Assembly: GCA_002778195.1 (NCBI GenBank)
Contig: PCDI01000020.1
Span: 448,605-512,604, forward strand
Length of the DNA stretch: 64,000 bases
Origin: Raffaelea ambrosiae
Taxonomy: Eukaryota > Ascomycota > Sordariomycetes > Ophiostomatales > Ophiostomataceae
Direction: 5' to 3'
Under the pieces are notes generated by a model that was not told the origin of the DNA, ran no database searches, and saw nothing but the letters and a program-made list of their open reading frames with translations. Both the position numbers and the translations under genes were made by a program. Below, in pieces: positions 34,690-46,286 of this stretch (the stretch's first letter is position 1; every line of letters begins with the position of its first letter).

Positions 34690-36953
34690 CTCCCCTACTT
34701 ACCACTCATGAATTGGTCAATGTATGTACCGGGTGACATGTCCGCCGGTAGCCATAGAGCGGGCTCGTCGCCGCTTAGTAAATACATATCATGTTAGAAT
34801 CACTGGACTGATGGGTGTTGCGTTTGGGAAATGTGTGGACCGCACCTTTGAGCAAACATGTTAGGACACGTATACAATGCTTCCGAGCAAGAGGGACCCG
34901 TGTTTCTGTTACATCCACGTGCATCTTCCGTTCGTATTTCTGATTCCTGTGACGCCACATCTCTTGACTGCTTCATCGAAGGCGTCGGTTCGTTGCGCAA
35001 CGCGTCTTGTAAAGCAACAAGCGTTTGGATATGCCGTGACGACAGCCACTGTGAGTTTGGAGGAATTTGCTCTGCATCTGTTCCGTGATGGGAAGTGGTG
35101 AGGAGAGTGCTTATTGTACGTGATTGGAGAGCTCGGCAGTCCGGGTCATCTCTTGTATCTTTCCATACTCCGAGCAAGAACAACGACGTGAGCACTGAAT
35201 GCATCATGGACCATGTGCGCATAGGCACCATACTAACCGCTTGAAAAATAAGAAATGACCGTAAAGTGCACTGCACGCTGTCCTTTGCGCGAGCAGCAAG
35301 GAAGTTGTAAGCGTCAGTCCGCGTAACCGAGTCTGATTTCTGAATCGCAGGGCGGCATAAGAACGAGATGGCAAAAGACATATTGATCTGCAAGGCAAGG
35401 TGCTCTGCGTTTTCCTGAATGGAAGAGCACTCCTCGCGGAGTCGTAGGTGCGGTAACGCTCGCGAGTAATAATTGTCTATTGCCTTGACGAGATCCACAG
35501 AGAGCAGTATGTCATGTTCGCCCTCTGTGACTTCAAAGCATGGCAGACACAAACATGACATGAGGACTGGATAGGAGAAATCAGACTGATGACTTCTGTC
35601 CAGTCTTATTTCTTCGACTTGTGTTCTCGAAATACTGGGTGGTCGCCCATGGCATACACTCAGAAAGCAGTCCTGCCAGGCAACGACAGTCCTAACCGTG
35701 TCAAGCGTTTGTTAGCCAGAATGCAATGGCATGGGGTATATTCACCTGTAGTATGTCTGATCTCAACGTACCAGAGAAGTGTGCCATCGATACCAAAGCG
35801 CTGGTGTGCAATGCTCTTGGTATGCAGCCCGAGAGCCTGGCCCAAACGAACAGTAGTGCCCAACAAGACCCAAGAGCCGTCTGATTGGCCATGGTTCTGG
35901 GGTGTGTTTTCAAGTATTAACAACGTCTTTATCACGTCAAGACATGGGCGCAGCATAAAATTGGAAAGTCGCAAAGCTTTGAAAGTTCGTCGTACTGGGA
36001 GTTCTATTAGATGTATTTCATTGACAAGACCAACATTAGACTGGACCCACCAAGGTCCAGGGAAACTGCAGAGCTTTGGGCTGCGTGGAGAGCCGAGAAA
36101 TGCGCACCACACGCAAGAGTCGATAAGATAAGGCCAATCAAATTCACACCCTCGTCACGAACCCATTGCTCAGAGACCGTCGCGTCATCATCAAATTCAC
36201 CCGCTGCCTAACTTTCAAGGTACCTAGAAAGATGTGACTCGAATTTTTCCATGTTGACCACGAAAGGAACAAATGGGTATGCAATATAGCGGTAAGAGGG
36301 AAAGAATCTAGTCGGAATTGACCGTAAGTGTTCATCCTTCTGTATAAACATCTCCCTCAAGTACGCTGTGATAGGCTGCGCACGTACCCTTGGACCTCTT
36401 GTGCCTTGGGAGCAATGCTGCACAGAGACTTCCACCTCTGATGAACTGTAGTCTTTGCGGCTGAAGGATCGTAAGCAAGAGTATTTTGCAAGCCGAAAGA
36501 GGCCCCGGTCTCCTCTACCATGGCATGCAGAGGAGTGTCGCTAACACGCTGCCGTATAACGGCCACGATAGAGTTGTCTCCCTCAAATGTGTGAGACGCC
36601 GTTAAAGTATCTCGAGCAGTATAACCGCTGGCACTCACGGCCATTGGGGACGTATCAAGGCTAGATTGGTTGTTTTGATGTTCCGACGACGGCCGGCTTG
36701 AGCCTGGTGATGACGTTTTCCCTCCACCTCTTTCATGCGACGCAACAGATATCGCGACCGCTCTGGCTTGTCTGCGAGATCGATTCCTAGTGCTCGACAA
36801 GTACGTGCATATTTCGGGATGGCCTCGTCTCTGGCAGGTCTGACACGGCTGCTCATGGTTGTATTTGACCTTGCGTTGGCGACAAGGATAGCATGCTTTT
36901 GCTTGCGCCATCCGCTTCAGAGTTAGCACTCTGTCGATTGATTCTCGGTCCAT
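34690..36953 (-). pseudogene. Broken Zn2Cys6 regulator beside fdc/pad (SdrA-like position)
   Basis: The N-terminus (from MDRESIDRV at 36953, or MAQAK at 36911) holds a zinc-cluster motif, CYPCRQRKVK then Tyr, NHEQPCQTCQRRGHPEIC. The third Cys is Tyr (TAC at 36861-36863). A frameshift occurs near 36380 (RSLSQRT to ITAYLREMF), a TAG at 36208-36210 follows FESHLSRYLES, and frames shift again near 36050 before LRLSNFMLRPCLDVIKTLLIL and LLGTTVRLGQALGLHT, typical fungal transcription-factor middle domain. The C-terminal segment (35561-34800) remains open, and a last block PALWLPADMSPGTYIDQFM lies near 34700. It is transcribed away from the decarboxylase gene. In Aspergillus the Zn2Cys6 gene sdrA is clustered with padA and the fdc homologue, which suggests this is its counterpart; orthology needs a tree. 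Confidence 0.75.
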
Positions 36954-37293
36954 CGGTGGAACATGTTGCGGTCGGAGATTTATGATACAATTTTTTTTGT
37001 TGACGTGAAGAGAACGGCCGAGCATCCGAAGGGTCCGAGGTCAATTGGTAAAATAGGTTGAACTTACTAAGTTTACGATATCTCGGCGCTCGGCATCTCG
37101 GCGCCGGTATCTCGGCCACTTCGTAGTTGAGTACATAATAGTAGACGTATCTGTGCCCGTTTCGTTCTTGGGAAGTTATAATGACCGAGAGCACGTATAA
37201 ATCTTGAATGACGGGGTAATTCCTATTTAACTGAATAGAGTACACCAAATAAACAACCAACCAAAGCTGCCTCGGAAACGTATCACAGGAATC
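36954..37293. promoter_or_regulatory. Divergent promoter between regulator remnant and decarboxylase
   Basis: 340 bases between divergent starts. It contains repeated TCTCGGC(G) words around 37080-37120 and an AT-rich TATTTAA near 37225, about 70 bases upstream of the decarboxylase ATG. A binding site for the lost regulator would be expected here. Confidence 0.4.
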
Positions 37294-38878
37294 ATGACAC
37301 CAGGCCGAGACAGAGACCCCGAGCCACCACATCTCAGTTTCCGAACCTTTGTTGACTATTTGCGGGTAGATAATGATCTCATCGAGGTGGATGAGCCAGT
37401 TGACCCTCATCTCGAAGCAGCTGCTATCACCCGCCTCGTCTGCGAGACAAATGATAAAGCGCCTTTATTCAACAACGTTCTCGGGGCAAGAAATAGCTTC
37501 TTTCGTATACTCGGCGCACCGGCCGCCCTGCGTAGGCACAAAGCTGAACGATACGGCCGTCTTGCTCGTCATCTAGGCATGCCAATCACCACAGATGCTC
37601 CTACACTTATCGAAAAAATACTATCGGGATATTCTAAACCCCTTATCGAGCCGATCACAGTTGAGACTAGCCCCTTTAAACAAAATAGCATCGCTGGCAA
37701 CGACATCGGCCTTACGGCGATTCCGGCTACCATGATACACGAGACTGATGGGGGCAAGTACATTGGAACATATGGCATAAATATTCTCAACGCCCCAGAC
37801 GGAAACTGGGCGAATTGGTCTATCAACCGAGTTATGATTGTGGACAAGCGCACTATGACCGGGACATGCTATCCCCCACAGCACAACTGGCAAATTGTCA
37901 ACAAGTGGAAGGAAATCGGACAAGACGCGCCTTGGGCATTTGTCCTCGGCGTGCCGCCTGCTGCTGCCATCGTGTCGGCCATGCCTATTCCGGATGGAGT
38001 GACTGAAGCCAGCTTTATCGGCGCTTTGGTCGACGAGCCCCTGAAACTGGTCAAATGTGATAGCAACAACCTACTTGTACCGGCCAATGCAGAAATTGTG
38101 TTTGAGGGCACTATTTCGATCACCGAACAAGTCCCTGAGGGCCCTTATAGCGAGATGTATGGTGTGAATTTTCCGGGAGAGTCACTCATGATGCCATTGT
38201 TTAAGGTAGACAGCATTACCTATCGAAACAATCCCATTGCTCCCCTGTCAGCAACTGGCCGGTTGACTGATGAAACGGTACGTCCATGCTCCGTAAACAT
38301 GTGGTTAAGATGAGTATTTGTGGCTGATACGGCCGACTTAGCAATCCATGGCCGGCCTCGTTGCTGCAGCCGAGGTGCTGCGCATTTGTCGGGACGCCAA
38401 CTTGCCAGTTCTTGAGGCGAGCTCACCTCTTGTGTCCCAGTGCACATGGGCTGTTCTGAAAATCGACCGGCAGAGATTGATTGCCATGAAGACAAGCCTC
38501 CAAGCCTTTTCTAAGCTGACCGGAGATGTGGTCTTCAGTGCCAAGGCTGGTGTGCCGTTTCATCGCCTCCTTCTCGTGGGCGAAGACATAGACATACACG
38601 ACGACGCTGATGTCATGTGGGCCTTTTCTACACGCTGCCGTCCCCATGACGACGAATATCCATTTGACGATGCGAATGGATTTTCACTCATACCTTATAT
38701 GGCACATGGAAGCAACAACCCAAGGATTGGTGGAAAGCTCGTTTGCGATTGTTTATTTCCAGTTGAATACAACATGGGAAGAAACTGGGTGAACACTAGC
38801 TTTGTCGATGGTTATCCACAGCCAATCCAGGAGAAAGTTCTGGCACACTGGGAAGAGCGCGGATTCAGAAAGTTGTAG
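37294..38878 (+). CDS. fdc1: Prenyl-FMN-dependent phenylacrylic acid decarboxylase (Fdc1/UbiD family)
   Basis: Exons 37294-38277 and 38342-38878, 506 residues, close to the usual 500 for fungal Fdc1. The 64-nt intron has a GTACGT donor, a GCTGAT branch and a TTAG acceptor, and joins GRLTDET to QSMAGLVAAAEV as in the family. Key residues are present: Arg in WANWSINRVM (equivalent to Arg173 of the A. niger enzyme) and the pair of Glu in PEGPYSEMYG (equivalent to Glu277 and Glu282). Known family members decarboxylate cinnamic, ferulic and sorbic acid in the cytoplasm using prenylated FMN. The cofactor enzyme gene lies 520 bases downstream on the same strand, and the upstream regulator gene is broken. 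Confidence 0.93.
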
Positions 38879-39397
38879 TGGTATAACTCGTCTATCAGTA
38901 TAGGATGGAGGATTTTTTCAAGGTTCCGCCTGCAAGTTTCTCGTTTACAACTAGTACGTGATCGGGGACCAGATACAGCATTGTTTAAGCTCAAGTGCAT
39001 GATCGTGTGAGGAGCACAATACTTGCTGCATGAACAAGTCTGATAAGTCTTTCATAATTATTTAAGTCTCCTTTAATTTAAACGTATCGTTTGCAATGCG
39101 TTGGGCTGCTACAGTCGGAATAATAATGGAGCCACTTCGGTATCTCGGACATCTTGGGCGATTAATTACATCTGTCGGCTTCGGCTATTCGGGACGCTCG
39201 GAGTATCCATAAAGTGATATCAGAGTGGTGATACTTAAATTTCAGGCAGGTGTCAAGGTGAACCTCGGCAGGCTCCCCAGGCCTTTGTCGACTAGAAACT
39301 CGAGGGACACATAAATAACACCCGCTTGGTTTCGGCATGGCTGGTACGATACCCCACGCGGGGTCGACACAAACAACGGCATCAACATCAACGAATT

Positions 39398-39964
39398 ATG
39401 GCAAGCAACACCCAGGGAACCGGCATTGTCCATCGCAAGCGCATCATTGTAGCAATTACAGGTGCTACAGGCGCTATTCTAGGAATCAAACTGCCCGTCG
39501 CCCTTCGGCAGCTCAACGTTGAAACACATCTCGTCGTCAGCAAATGGGCAGAGCAGACGCTAAAATACGAGACAGACTATCACGTGTCAAACGTCAAGGC
39601 ATTGGCAGATCACGTCTATAATGTGAATGACATGGCGGCTCCTCTTGCTAGCGGCTCATTTCGCGTGGATGACATGATTGTCGTGCCCTGCAGCATGAAG
39701 ACACTTGCCTGCATATCCAGTGGCTTCTGTGACGATTTGATCGTCCGGTCTGCTGATGTGATACTGAAGGAGCGTCGAAGACTTGTTTTGGTTGCGCGCG
39801 AGACGCCGCTCAGCGAAATTCACCTGCGAAACATGCTCACAGTAACACAAGCTGGAGCTGTTGTTTTCCCTCCGGTCCCGGCGTTCTATATCCAGGCAAA
39901 TGATATCGAGGACATTGTCATGCAAAGTGTAGGCCGCGTGCTGGACCTGTTTGATCTTGAATGA
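39398..39964 (+). CDS. pad1: Flavin prenyltransferase (Pad1/UbiX family)
   Basis: 188 residues in one exon, the usual UbiX/Pad1 length. It makes prenylated FMN from FMN and dimethylallyl phosphate, the cofactor of the Fdc1-type enzyme next door. Motifs visible are IIVAITGATGAILGIKL (FMN-binding N-terminus), VPCSMKTLACISSGFCDDLI and RRLVLVARETPLSEIHLRNM, then PPVPAFY. Start chosen at the ATG of MASNTQGTG; upstream in-frame sequence has no ATG. No mitochondrial presequence is evident, unlike the yeast protein, which fits use in a cytosolic detoxification pair. Confidence 0.93.
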   Translation: MASNTQGTGIVHRKRIIVAITGATGAILGIKLPVALRQLNVETHLVVSKWAEQTLKYETDYHVSNVKALADHVYNVNDMAAPLASGSFRVDDMIVVPCSMKTLACISSGFCDDLIVRSADVILKERRRLVLVARETPLSEIHLRNMLTVTQAGAVVFPPVPAFYIQANDIEDIVMQSVGRVLDLFDLE

Positions 39965-41424
39965 ATTGGCGTCGCATACCAGATGTCGTGTCACGTTGTC
40001 GCCCGTTTCACTCCTTAGCAGGGTGAGATATCCGATACAACCTAACGGAACTATTGCTCGACAACAGTTACAAAGTCTCACCATGTTTTCAATGAATTGG
40101 TGTTAATTGCGGTGGACCAGCCTGTTTTATGAGAATGGATTACAGCTAGAAAGATACAAGGAAATTGTGGTGGATAAATCGTTTGTTGAGATAAGAAATG
40201 CGCAGCGACATTTGAATGTCGATCAGAGCCTCGTATTGCATGACGAGATAGTCTTTGTGGCCAAAAGTAAAATCCGATTGGTAGTTCTAAAACAAGACAG
40301 CTGGGTGCCTACGCTATTTCACTGAAGGTGGCCCCGGAAGTGAGGTAACTTGCAGGGTTTTACTATGATATTGAGCGTAAGTAAACCATAAAAATTTTGT
40401 ACCTTTTCGGCAATCTTTTATGTGATAGCGCTAGTCAAAGGTAAACAAAGGAAGACGAAGTACCCCCCCTTCATTGAACATGTATCTTTTCTCTCTCCCT
40501 CCTCTCGCTCTCTCTCTCTCTGTTTTTTTCTGTATATTCTTTTAGCTATACAGCGCTTCTTTCTTACTGAAGCCGAACGGTAGCGCATTTAATTCACCAA
40601 CTTTATGTTATAATTAGAGCTCTCGCTGCTTCTCTTAAGCCCCGAACCGGTCGGGAGCACGTTTAAGAGGCTTGAGATGATGCTATTATACTTGATTTTC
40701 TTCAGTCTCTGATCNATAGTATGTCGGCGATGTCTTAAGCAAAAGAAGTAAACGGTATGCATATTCTGTACTGGATAGTTTTTTACTGAATAGTTTTCCC
40801 GTCTGAATACATGTTTTTTTCACTGAATACCTTCGTTTTTTTTTCTATTGGCTGAAGACCCCTGCGGCCCGCCGAGCCCTAGTTGTACAAGGGTAGGCTT
40901 ATACGTGATCGTTTTGGTTCAATTCATGGGGTGACCATAGTATGACATATACCACAGGAGAGAAAAGATAAGAAGGTGGTAGGTAGCCCTGGACTCGGGC
41001 ATCCGTGGCACCAGTCTGGGCCAACCTGGTGTTCTGCTTTGATAAAGATCTCGACTTGATAAGAGAACCCGGACAAAACTAGTTGAAAAAACATAACGGG
41101 GTTCAAGCGAATCGTAACGGTTAGATTAGACTGGCAACAAGCAGGGGTCGACAGAATTGGCCATTTACACGTGGTACTGGGTGTCATTCCATGTGCTGGC
41201 CTTGCAGTTGGTACATAAGGAGCCGGGGTAATCGGGAAACTGTTGCAGTGTATGAGATAAGGAAAATGGTTCATTAAAAGCCCAGGATGCACAATACCCA
41301 GTGGAGAATGAGGTCTCTTTTTTTGTTTAAAGACAGTTCATTTACGGCCCCGGACGGGTCTTGTTGTCGGTACTTTCTCTATTGTCACTCCAAAACTTAT
41401 CACTTTCGCTGAGTTGTCAAAGAC
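39965..41424. other. Intergenic region with simple repeats
   Basis: No supported gene. Contains a C(T)n tract at about 40488-40530 and one undetermined base (40715). The last 150 bases are probably the promoter of the transporter gene at 41425. Confidence 0.4.
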
Positions 41425-43315
41425 ATGATGCTTATTTTTAGGGACACTTTCGAGGGCACCACGCCCACCGGGCTGGGTTGTATGGCGTTGGCGTCGGTTG
41501 GCGCTTTGTTGTTTGTGAGCTCCTACTATTGCCTCTAGTACAATTATTATCTGAAAAGAAAAGCGAGTTACTCGTTCTGACAGGAATGATTCCAGGGTAT
41601 CGATAACGGTTGGTGGTCTACGCTTCTTGGTGCCGAGGCCTTTCTACGGGACTTCGGTAGCTGTTCTGATCCCAACGATCTATCAACGTGCAATCTGTCT
41701 ACCAGCCAACAATCGGGAGGCAGTTCCGCTCAGTCGGGTGGCATCAGTTAGTAACAAGCTTATGTATCATGTCTGTTATATACTACGGGGATGATGCTGA
41801 CGTGGAACCAGTGGTCTCCTGTCTGTTTGCCATGTGCATCAATACTAAACTGGGTCGTAGACTGGCTATCGTGATCACTGCTATTGTCTCCATCATTGGC
41901 GTGGTCATCGAGTTGACCAGCGTGGTTAGAACTCCCCGATTTTCTCAGTTTGTCGTTAGCAAAACTATTGCTTCGATTGCCATAGGCCTGGCTTGCAATA
42001 TTGTACCCATATATTTGTCAGAGACATCTCCGGGTAAGGCGCGTGGTGCCGGTATCAACCTCTACCAGAACGTGATGATTGTTAGTGTTATTTCCGCCGC
42101 TAGTTGTGTTTACGGTACATCCACACACTTAGGAAAATCCTGCTATCTGATCCCCATGGGTTTGCAACTGATCCCACCTGCTCTAATGCTTGCGTTCTCC
42201 CCCTTTCTTCCCGAGAGTCCTCGCTGGCTTGTTTGGAATGGGTGAGTTTACCTGGAGGGGAGGGGGGGGGCTCTCAACGTACACGTTTGTTATAACTTGG
42301 TCCTGATCAGTTTCCATTCCAGAAAAATCGACGAAGCCACAATTTCAGCTCAGCGACTTTTTGGCTCCAAGACAAACGGTTTTAGCTCTGCTGAGTATGT
42401 CAGCTCAATTGCAATCGCGGTCGAGGGAGAACGTGCCAATAAGCAGGATTTTAGCAATTGGCTTGACCTTTTCAAGGGTGCCGATCTCCGCCGTCTGCTG
42501 ATTGCCGCCGGAATTCAGTCCTGGCAGCAGGCCCAAGGCTCCAGCTACATGAATAGCTACGTTACGTCATTCCTCAAAGATGTTGGTGTGAAAAATACCT
42601 TCCCCATAATCATGGGTCTCGACATTATCTATTGGGCAGCCATTCTGAGTGGCCACTTCTTGTCCGATATGTTTGGTCGCCGTCCCATTATTATGGCTTC
42701 ATCTATGGCATGCGGCGCCATGCTTTTGATTGTGGCTATCTTGAAGACTGCCGTCACCAATCTTTCAGAGTCAGAGTCAAATGCTTGCATTGCCTTGATT
42801 TTCCTCTGGAATGTTAGTTTCGGTGTCCTGTCACCCCTTATCTGGATCGTCACAGCTGAATCAGCCCCCACTCGCAATCGAGAAAGACTACTTGCGACAG
42901 CTGTATTCTTGGGCTTTGGGGTATCTCTTCTGATCACTTCGGTATCGCCATTTATTCAAGATGTTGGGTATGGCAATATTGGCAGTAAAATTGTAGGCAT
43001 CCCGGATGTTTTTGATTCCTGTTTTCTATTTTTCGCTCTGACCTTCTCAAGATAGATGCTAATTGTATGCAGGGCTTCATCTGGGCTTCTGCCTCCTTTG
43101 CTTGCACCGCATGGGTCTTCTTCTTTGTCCCGGAGATGAAGGGCTTCTCTCTAGAACAACTCGACTACTTGTTTGCCAACAAGACACCGACGAGGAGATT
43201 TGGTAAGATTCATTTTGAGGACGACATTCTGGCGGACGGCATTCGGGCGGACGAACAAATGGATCAAAAGGACGACATCAAGAAGAATCCTGATGTATCT
43301 GTCACCCAAGTGTAA
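41425..43315 (+). CDS. MFS sugar-porter family transporter, five exons
   Basis: Exons 41425-41514, 41596-41746, 41812-42241, 42323-42992 and 43073-43315 give 527 residues. Introns are 81, 65, 81 and 80 nt and all keep frame. Splicing restores GALLFGIDNGWW (first transmembrane segment), INTKLGRRLAI, VPIYLSETSPGKARG, LPESPRWLVWNG followed by KIDEA, SGHFLSDMFGRRP and FFFVPEMKGFSLEQLDYLF, the signature order of the sugar-porter family. It should import a sugar or a related polyol or quinate-like acid at the plasma membrane. It lies downstream of the fdc/pad pair on the same strand, though 1.5 kb away, so a functional link is possible but unproven. The second intron (GTTAGT donor) is the least certain. 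Confidence 0.82.
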
Positions 43316-43737
43316 TCTTGGAGATGCGTCTGCCAAGAGCTCACGGCTGTAGATTTACGGTTATTTGCAATGGTCATGCAACTCGAGAAGAACACCCGTC
43401 TGTAATTAGCATACAGCCATAATAATTTGATTCACACTTGAATAGTGAAGTAAGGCTGGCAAGTCTTGTTGCTGGCGGCTCATGACATACTCGATAAACG
43501 CCGACTCCGGTCCTTTCTCGCAAATCATACATAGTAATCGGACGGTGAGCCGCGTTGACATTGAAGCTATGATTCCCAAGCCCCACTCGACTCTGGATCT
43601 CCCTCGTAGTGATGTGCGCCGCAATATAATTGGCCTTCTTCAATATCCGGCACCGCCCAGATCGCGTGATTTTCAAGAGGCTTTGGCTTGGGCCTGCGGC
43701 CTACAAATGATAAATGCTGAGTTTTTACTCCCCCATC

Positions 43738-44130
43738 TCATCTGTATCCCATACCCTGTTTCCACCAGCCAGTCAAACCTCGGATCTCCATCTGCCTAGC
43801 AAATTCGGCGATCGACTCAGTCTCCGTAAACCCCGCGGCAAGAAGCTTAGCATCCCCTGACGCTGTTACAGCAGGCGACGGACCAGGCTTGATGGCGCAC
43901 CGAAAGTCCTTGTAGCGCAGATCGTGCACGGAAGCGACCCACTCCACCAACGACGTCTCGTCCACTGACTCGCCAAACATGATGCCCGGCGCCCCGCCAT
44001 AGCGAATCAATACCCAGCCCACATTGAGCTGGCTGGCAGCCCGACGCACGCGCTGGACCTTTTTCCGCGACGTAATGTGATGCGTACGAATTAGACAGTT
44101 GAATAGTTGCGGTGGTAGACGGATTGGCAT
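43738..44130 (-). CDS. Small RWDD2/DUF1115-like protein
   Basis: An intact 130-codon frame starting ATG at 44130. RTHHITSRKKVQRVRRAA and VLIRYGGAPGIMFGES, followed by DLRYKDFRC, resemble the DUF1115 domain at the C-terminus of RWDD2-type proteins (HHI.S..K, GKPGVICVEG, L.WKR). Here the domain stands alone, without the RWD part, as in many fungi. Function is unknown. The assignment is from remembered motif shape and is moderate. Confidence 0.55.
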   Translation of the reverse strand: MPIRLPPQLFNCLIRTHHITSRKKVQRVRRAASQLNVGWVLIRYGGAPGIMFGESVDETSLVEWVASVHDLRYKDFRCAIKPGPSPAVTASGDAKLLAAGFTETESIAEFARQMEIRGLTGWWKQGMGYR

Positions 44131-44642
44131 GTTGGAGGGCGTGGCAAACTATGCTTGGGGATTAGCCAACACGATCGAAAAAAAAGTTTTCCTGATTAGC
44201 TTACGTGGGCAGACGGCAAAGCCCATCTTATCAATCTTATCTCCTAGCGTGATTCGGACTTTTCGGCTCCCGGGGTTCCATCTCGTCCAAGTGCTGTGGC
44301 TCTCTTGACGACTTTTGTCATTTTAACCCCGGCTGCCTGTACTGAAATTTTGTGTGTCCGTCTCCGTTTCACTAGCCGTATTCAGTGAGGTGACGTGGGC
44401 GGGTGATTCGCCACGAAGCCGAGTCCGCTTTCGGCAATAGCATTACGCGTTCGAACTAAACGTATCGCTCAAACGAGTACATTTCCTCGCACCTCCAGCA
44501 TCGCTCTCTTTTACACAAGAACGTATTTGAGTCGCAGCTCCGTCTGTTATACAACTGCATTGCGGCAATCTCTGCCACGTTTCCTTCTCAACTACAATCC
44601 ACGCCTGCCAGCATTTGCTTGTTGCCTGCACTTGCTGCAGAC

Positions 44643-46286
44643 ATGGTTTCGTTTTTTCTGGTCGTCGCCTCGGTCTCTGCCGTGATCCTCGGCCAGGCCT
44701 CAGCTACACACCACGCCGTCCCCAATGAATTTGGTCCCAGCATCAAAGTCGCTGCCAGTCGTGGCCCCCAGATCTTCAACTCTGTTTATGATGCCCTGCG
44801 CAAATGGGGCTGCACCGTTCACCCTAATGGCATGTCCTTCTTTTTGGCCACCGTGCCCGAGGGCGTCCTCTTTCACCACGGCAACGGCCAGAACGTTACG
44901 CCCACTGCCCTAGACTGGCTAGCCTACGAGATCGAGCACGCCGAAATGTTCGCCCGTCCCAAGTTTGGGGGCCCCGGAGATCGTGGCCCAGGAGGAAAGC
45001 CACCGGCCGAGCGCCTGTTCGTGGACGGAGAGCCTCAGCATACCCTGCATAGCCGCGCAGACGGACCACCGCCTGAAGAGGGCCAGGGCGTAGGCTGGCT
45101 GCACACCTATCGTACCACCCGCCCGTTGCAATTCCTCTACCTCGATGGCATGAGCGGCGACAAGGACAATTCCGGTGTCGTCGATACCCAGGACTATGTC
45201 CTGCGCGCCGTACGCCCGGGTGCCGATAGGGCTACGGCAACAGCAACTGCTGCCCCCAGTTCAACACCGACACGGCCACCTGGTCCACCCGGTGAATACC
45301 AACGTGCGATCGACTTGTGTGACCTTTGCGCAGAATGGGGTCTACAGGGCGTCATTCGTATTGAAGGTGCTGGGACCGAGATCATCAAATGCGACTTTTT
45401 TGACGGCCTGGAGGAGGTACAGTCTCTCCAGCGATCTCCGGCTGGAACAGGCCCGCCACATCACCGAAAGCCCGGTCAGCAACCTGGTAAACCTGGAGAA
45501 GGACCTCCTGGAGAAAGTCCAGGTGAACACCCTCCTCGCGGTGGTTCCCCCCCTGGAGGTCCCGGCGGCCGCCCAGGTGGTGGTGGTGGTAATGGAGCCT
45601 GGGGTCCCCGCCGTCCAGAGACTGGCCCCGAGACTCCAGAACTTGGCTTCCGAGACGTCGGTGCCGAACGTACCCTGATCGATTTCTCTTCTATGGTCTC
45701 GGCTTTCTTCTTCCCAGTCAATCTGTCCAACCCTGAAGAAGGCAACGATGTCCGATTCCCTCGCCTCAATGACAACCCGCCCAACGATCTGTTGGCTATA
45801 AAGAAGTATCTTGCTCATATCTTAGCCGAGCGCCGTCACGTTTCTCCCAGTCTGTTTAATTGGCGGGACGTGGCTGATCTCATTGTCCGCCGCTATGGTC
45901 CGTATCTGGCAGCTCTTGTGAGTACAGATTCGGCCGACGAATTTGCAAACATCGTTCGCACTGTTCTCAGCGTGTTTGTTGACTACTCTGTTGCCGATGC
46001 CGAAGAGCGTAATACAGCCGCCTGTGGGCGTTGCGCGGCCTTTTACATCCAGACACTGCCGCTTCGCACAGAGTCGGATCGGTTGCTGTACGCGGCCTTC
46101 GAGGCAACAAACGCCAGAATCTGCGACACACTCTTTGATGTGGGCAAGGATGTGATGGACGACGTTGACGGGACGAAGTCGAAACCCTTGGATCTGTCCA
46201 AGGCTCAGGCTACCGTGAAGGAGCTAGTGAAGATCTTGGACTGGAGTGTGTTTGACCGTAACCTGACGAATACAAAGTCAGATTGA
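44643..46286 (+). CDS. Secreted protein with collagen-like Gly/Pro insert
   Basis: A single exon of 547 residues. The first 20 residues (MVSFFLVVASVSAVILGQAS) form a signal peptide. The N-domain contains IFNSVYDALRKWGCTVHPNG and MSFFLATVPEGVLFHHG, then PTALDWLAYEIEHAEMFARP, a pattern I associate with uncharacterised fungal secreted proteins. A Gly/Pro-rich stretch follows at about residues 250-335 (GKPGEGPPGESPGEHPP and GGPGGRPGGGGGNG). A globular C-domain with paired Cys (ACGRCAAFYIQ) ends the protein. A shorter G/P insert lies near residue 115. Catalytic residues are not obvious. Likely extracellular or cell-wall located. Confidence 0.78.
   Translation: MVSFFLVVASVSAVILGQASATHHAVPNEFGPSIKVAASRGPQIFNSVYDALRKWGCTVHPNGMSFFLATVPEGVLFHHGNGQNVTPTALDWLAYEIEHAEMFARPKFGGPGDRGPGGKPPAERLFVDGEPQHTLHSRADGPPPEEGQGVGWLHTYRTTRPLQFLYLDGMSGDKDNSGVVDTQDYVLRAVRPGADRATATATAAPSSTPTRPPGPPGEYQRAIDLCDLCAEWGLQGVIRIEGAGTEIIKCDFFDGLEEVQSLQRSPAGTGPPHHRKPGQQPGKPGEGPPGESPGEHPPRGGSPPGGPGGRPGGGGGNGAWGPRRPETGPETPELGFRDVGAERTLIDFSSMVSAFFFPVNLSNPEEGNDVRFPRLNDNPPNDLLAIKKYLAHILAERRHVSPSLFNWRDVADLIVRRYGPYLAALVSTDSADEFANIVRTVLSVFVDYSVADAEERNTAACGRCAAFYIQTLPLRTESDRLLYAAFEATNARICDTLFDVGKDVMDDVDGTKSKPLDLSKAQATVKELVKILDWSVFDRNLTNTKSD

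Noticed and set aside
40924..41292. 122-codon minus-strand frame
   Set aside because: No family resemblance, no splice support; Pro/Cys-rich composition without pattern. Left unannotated.
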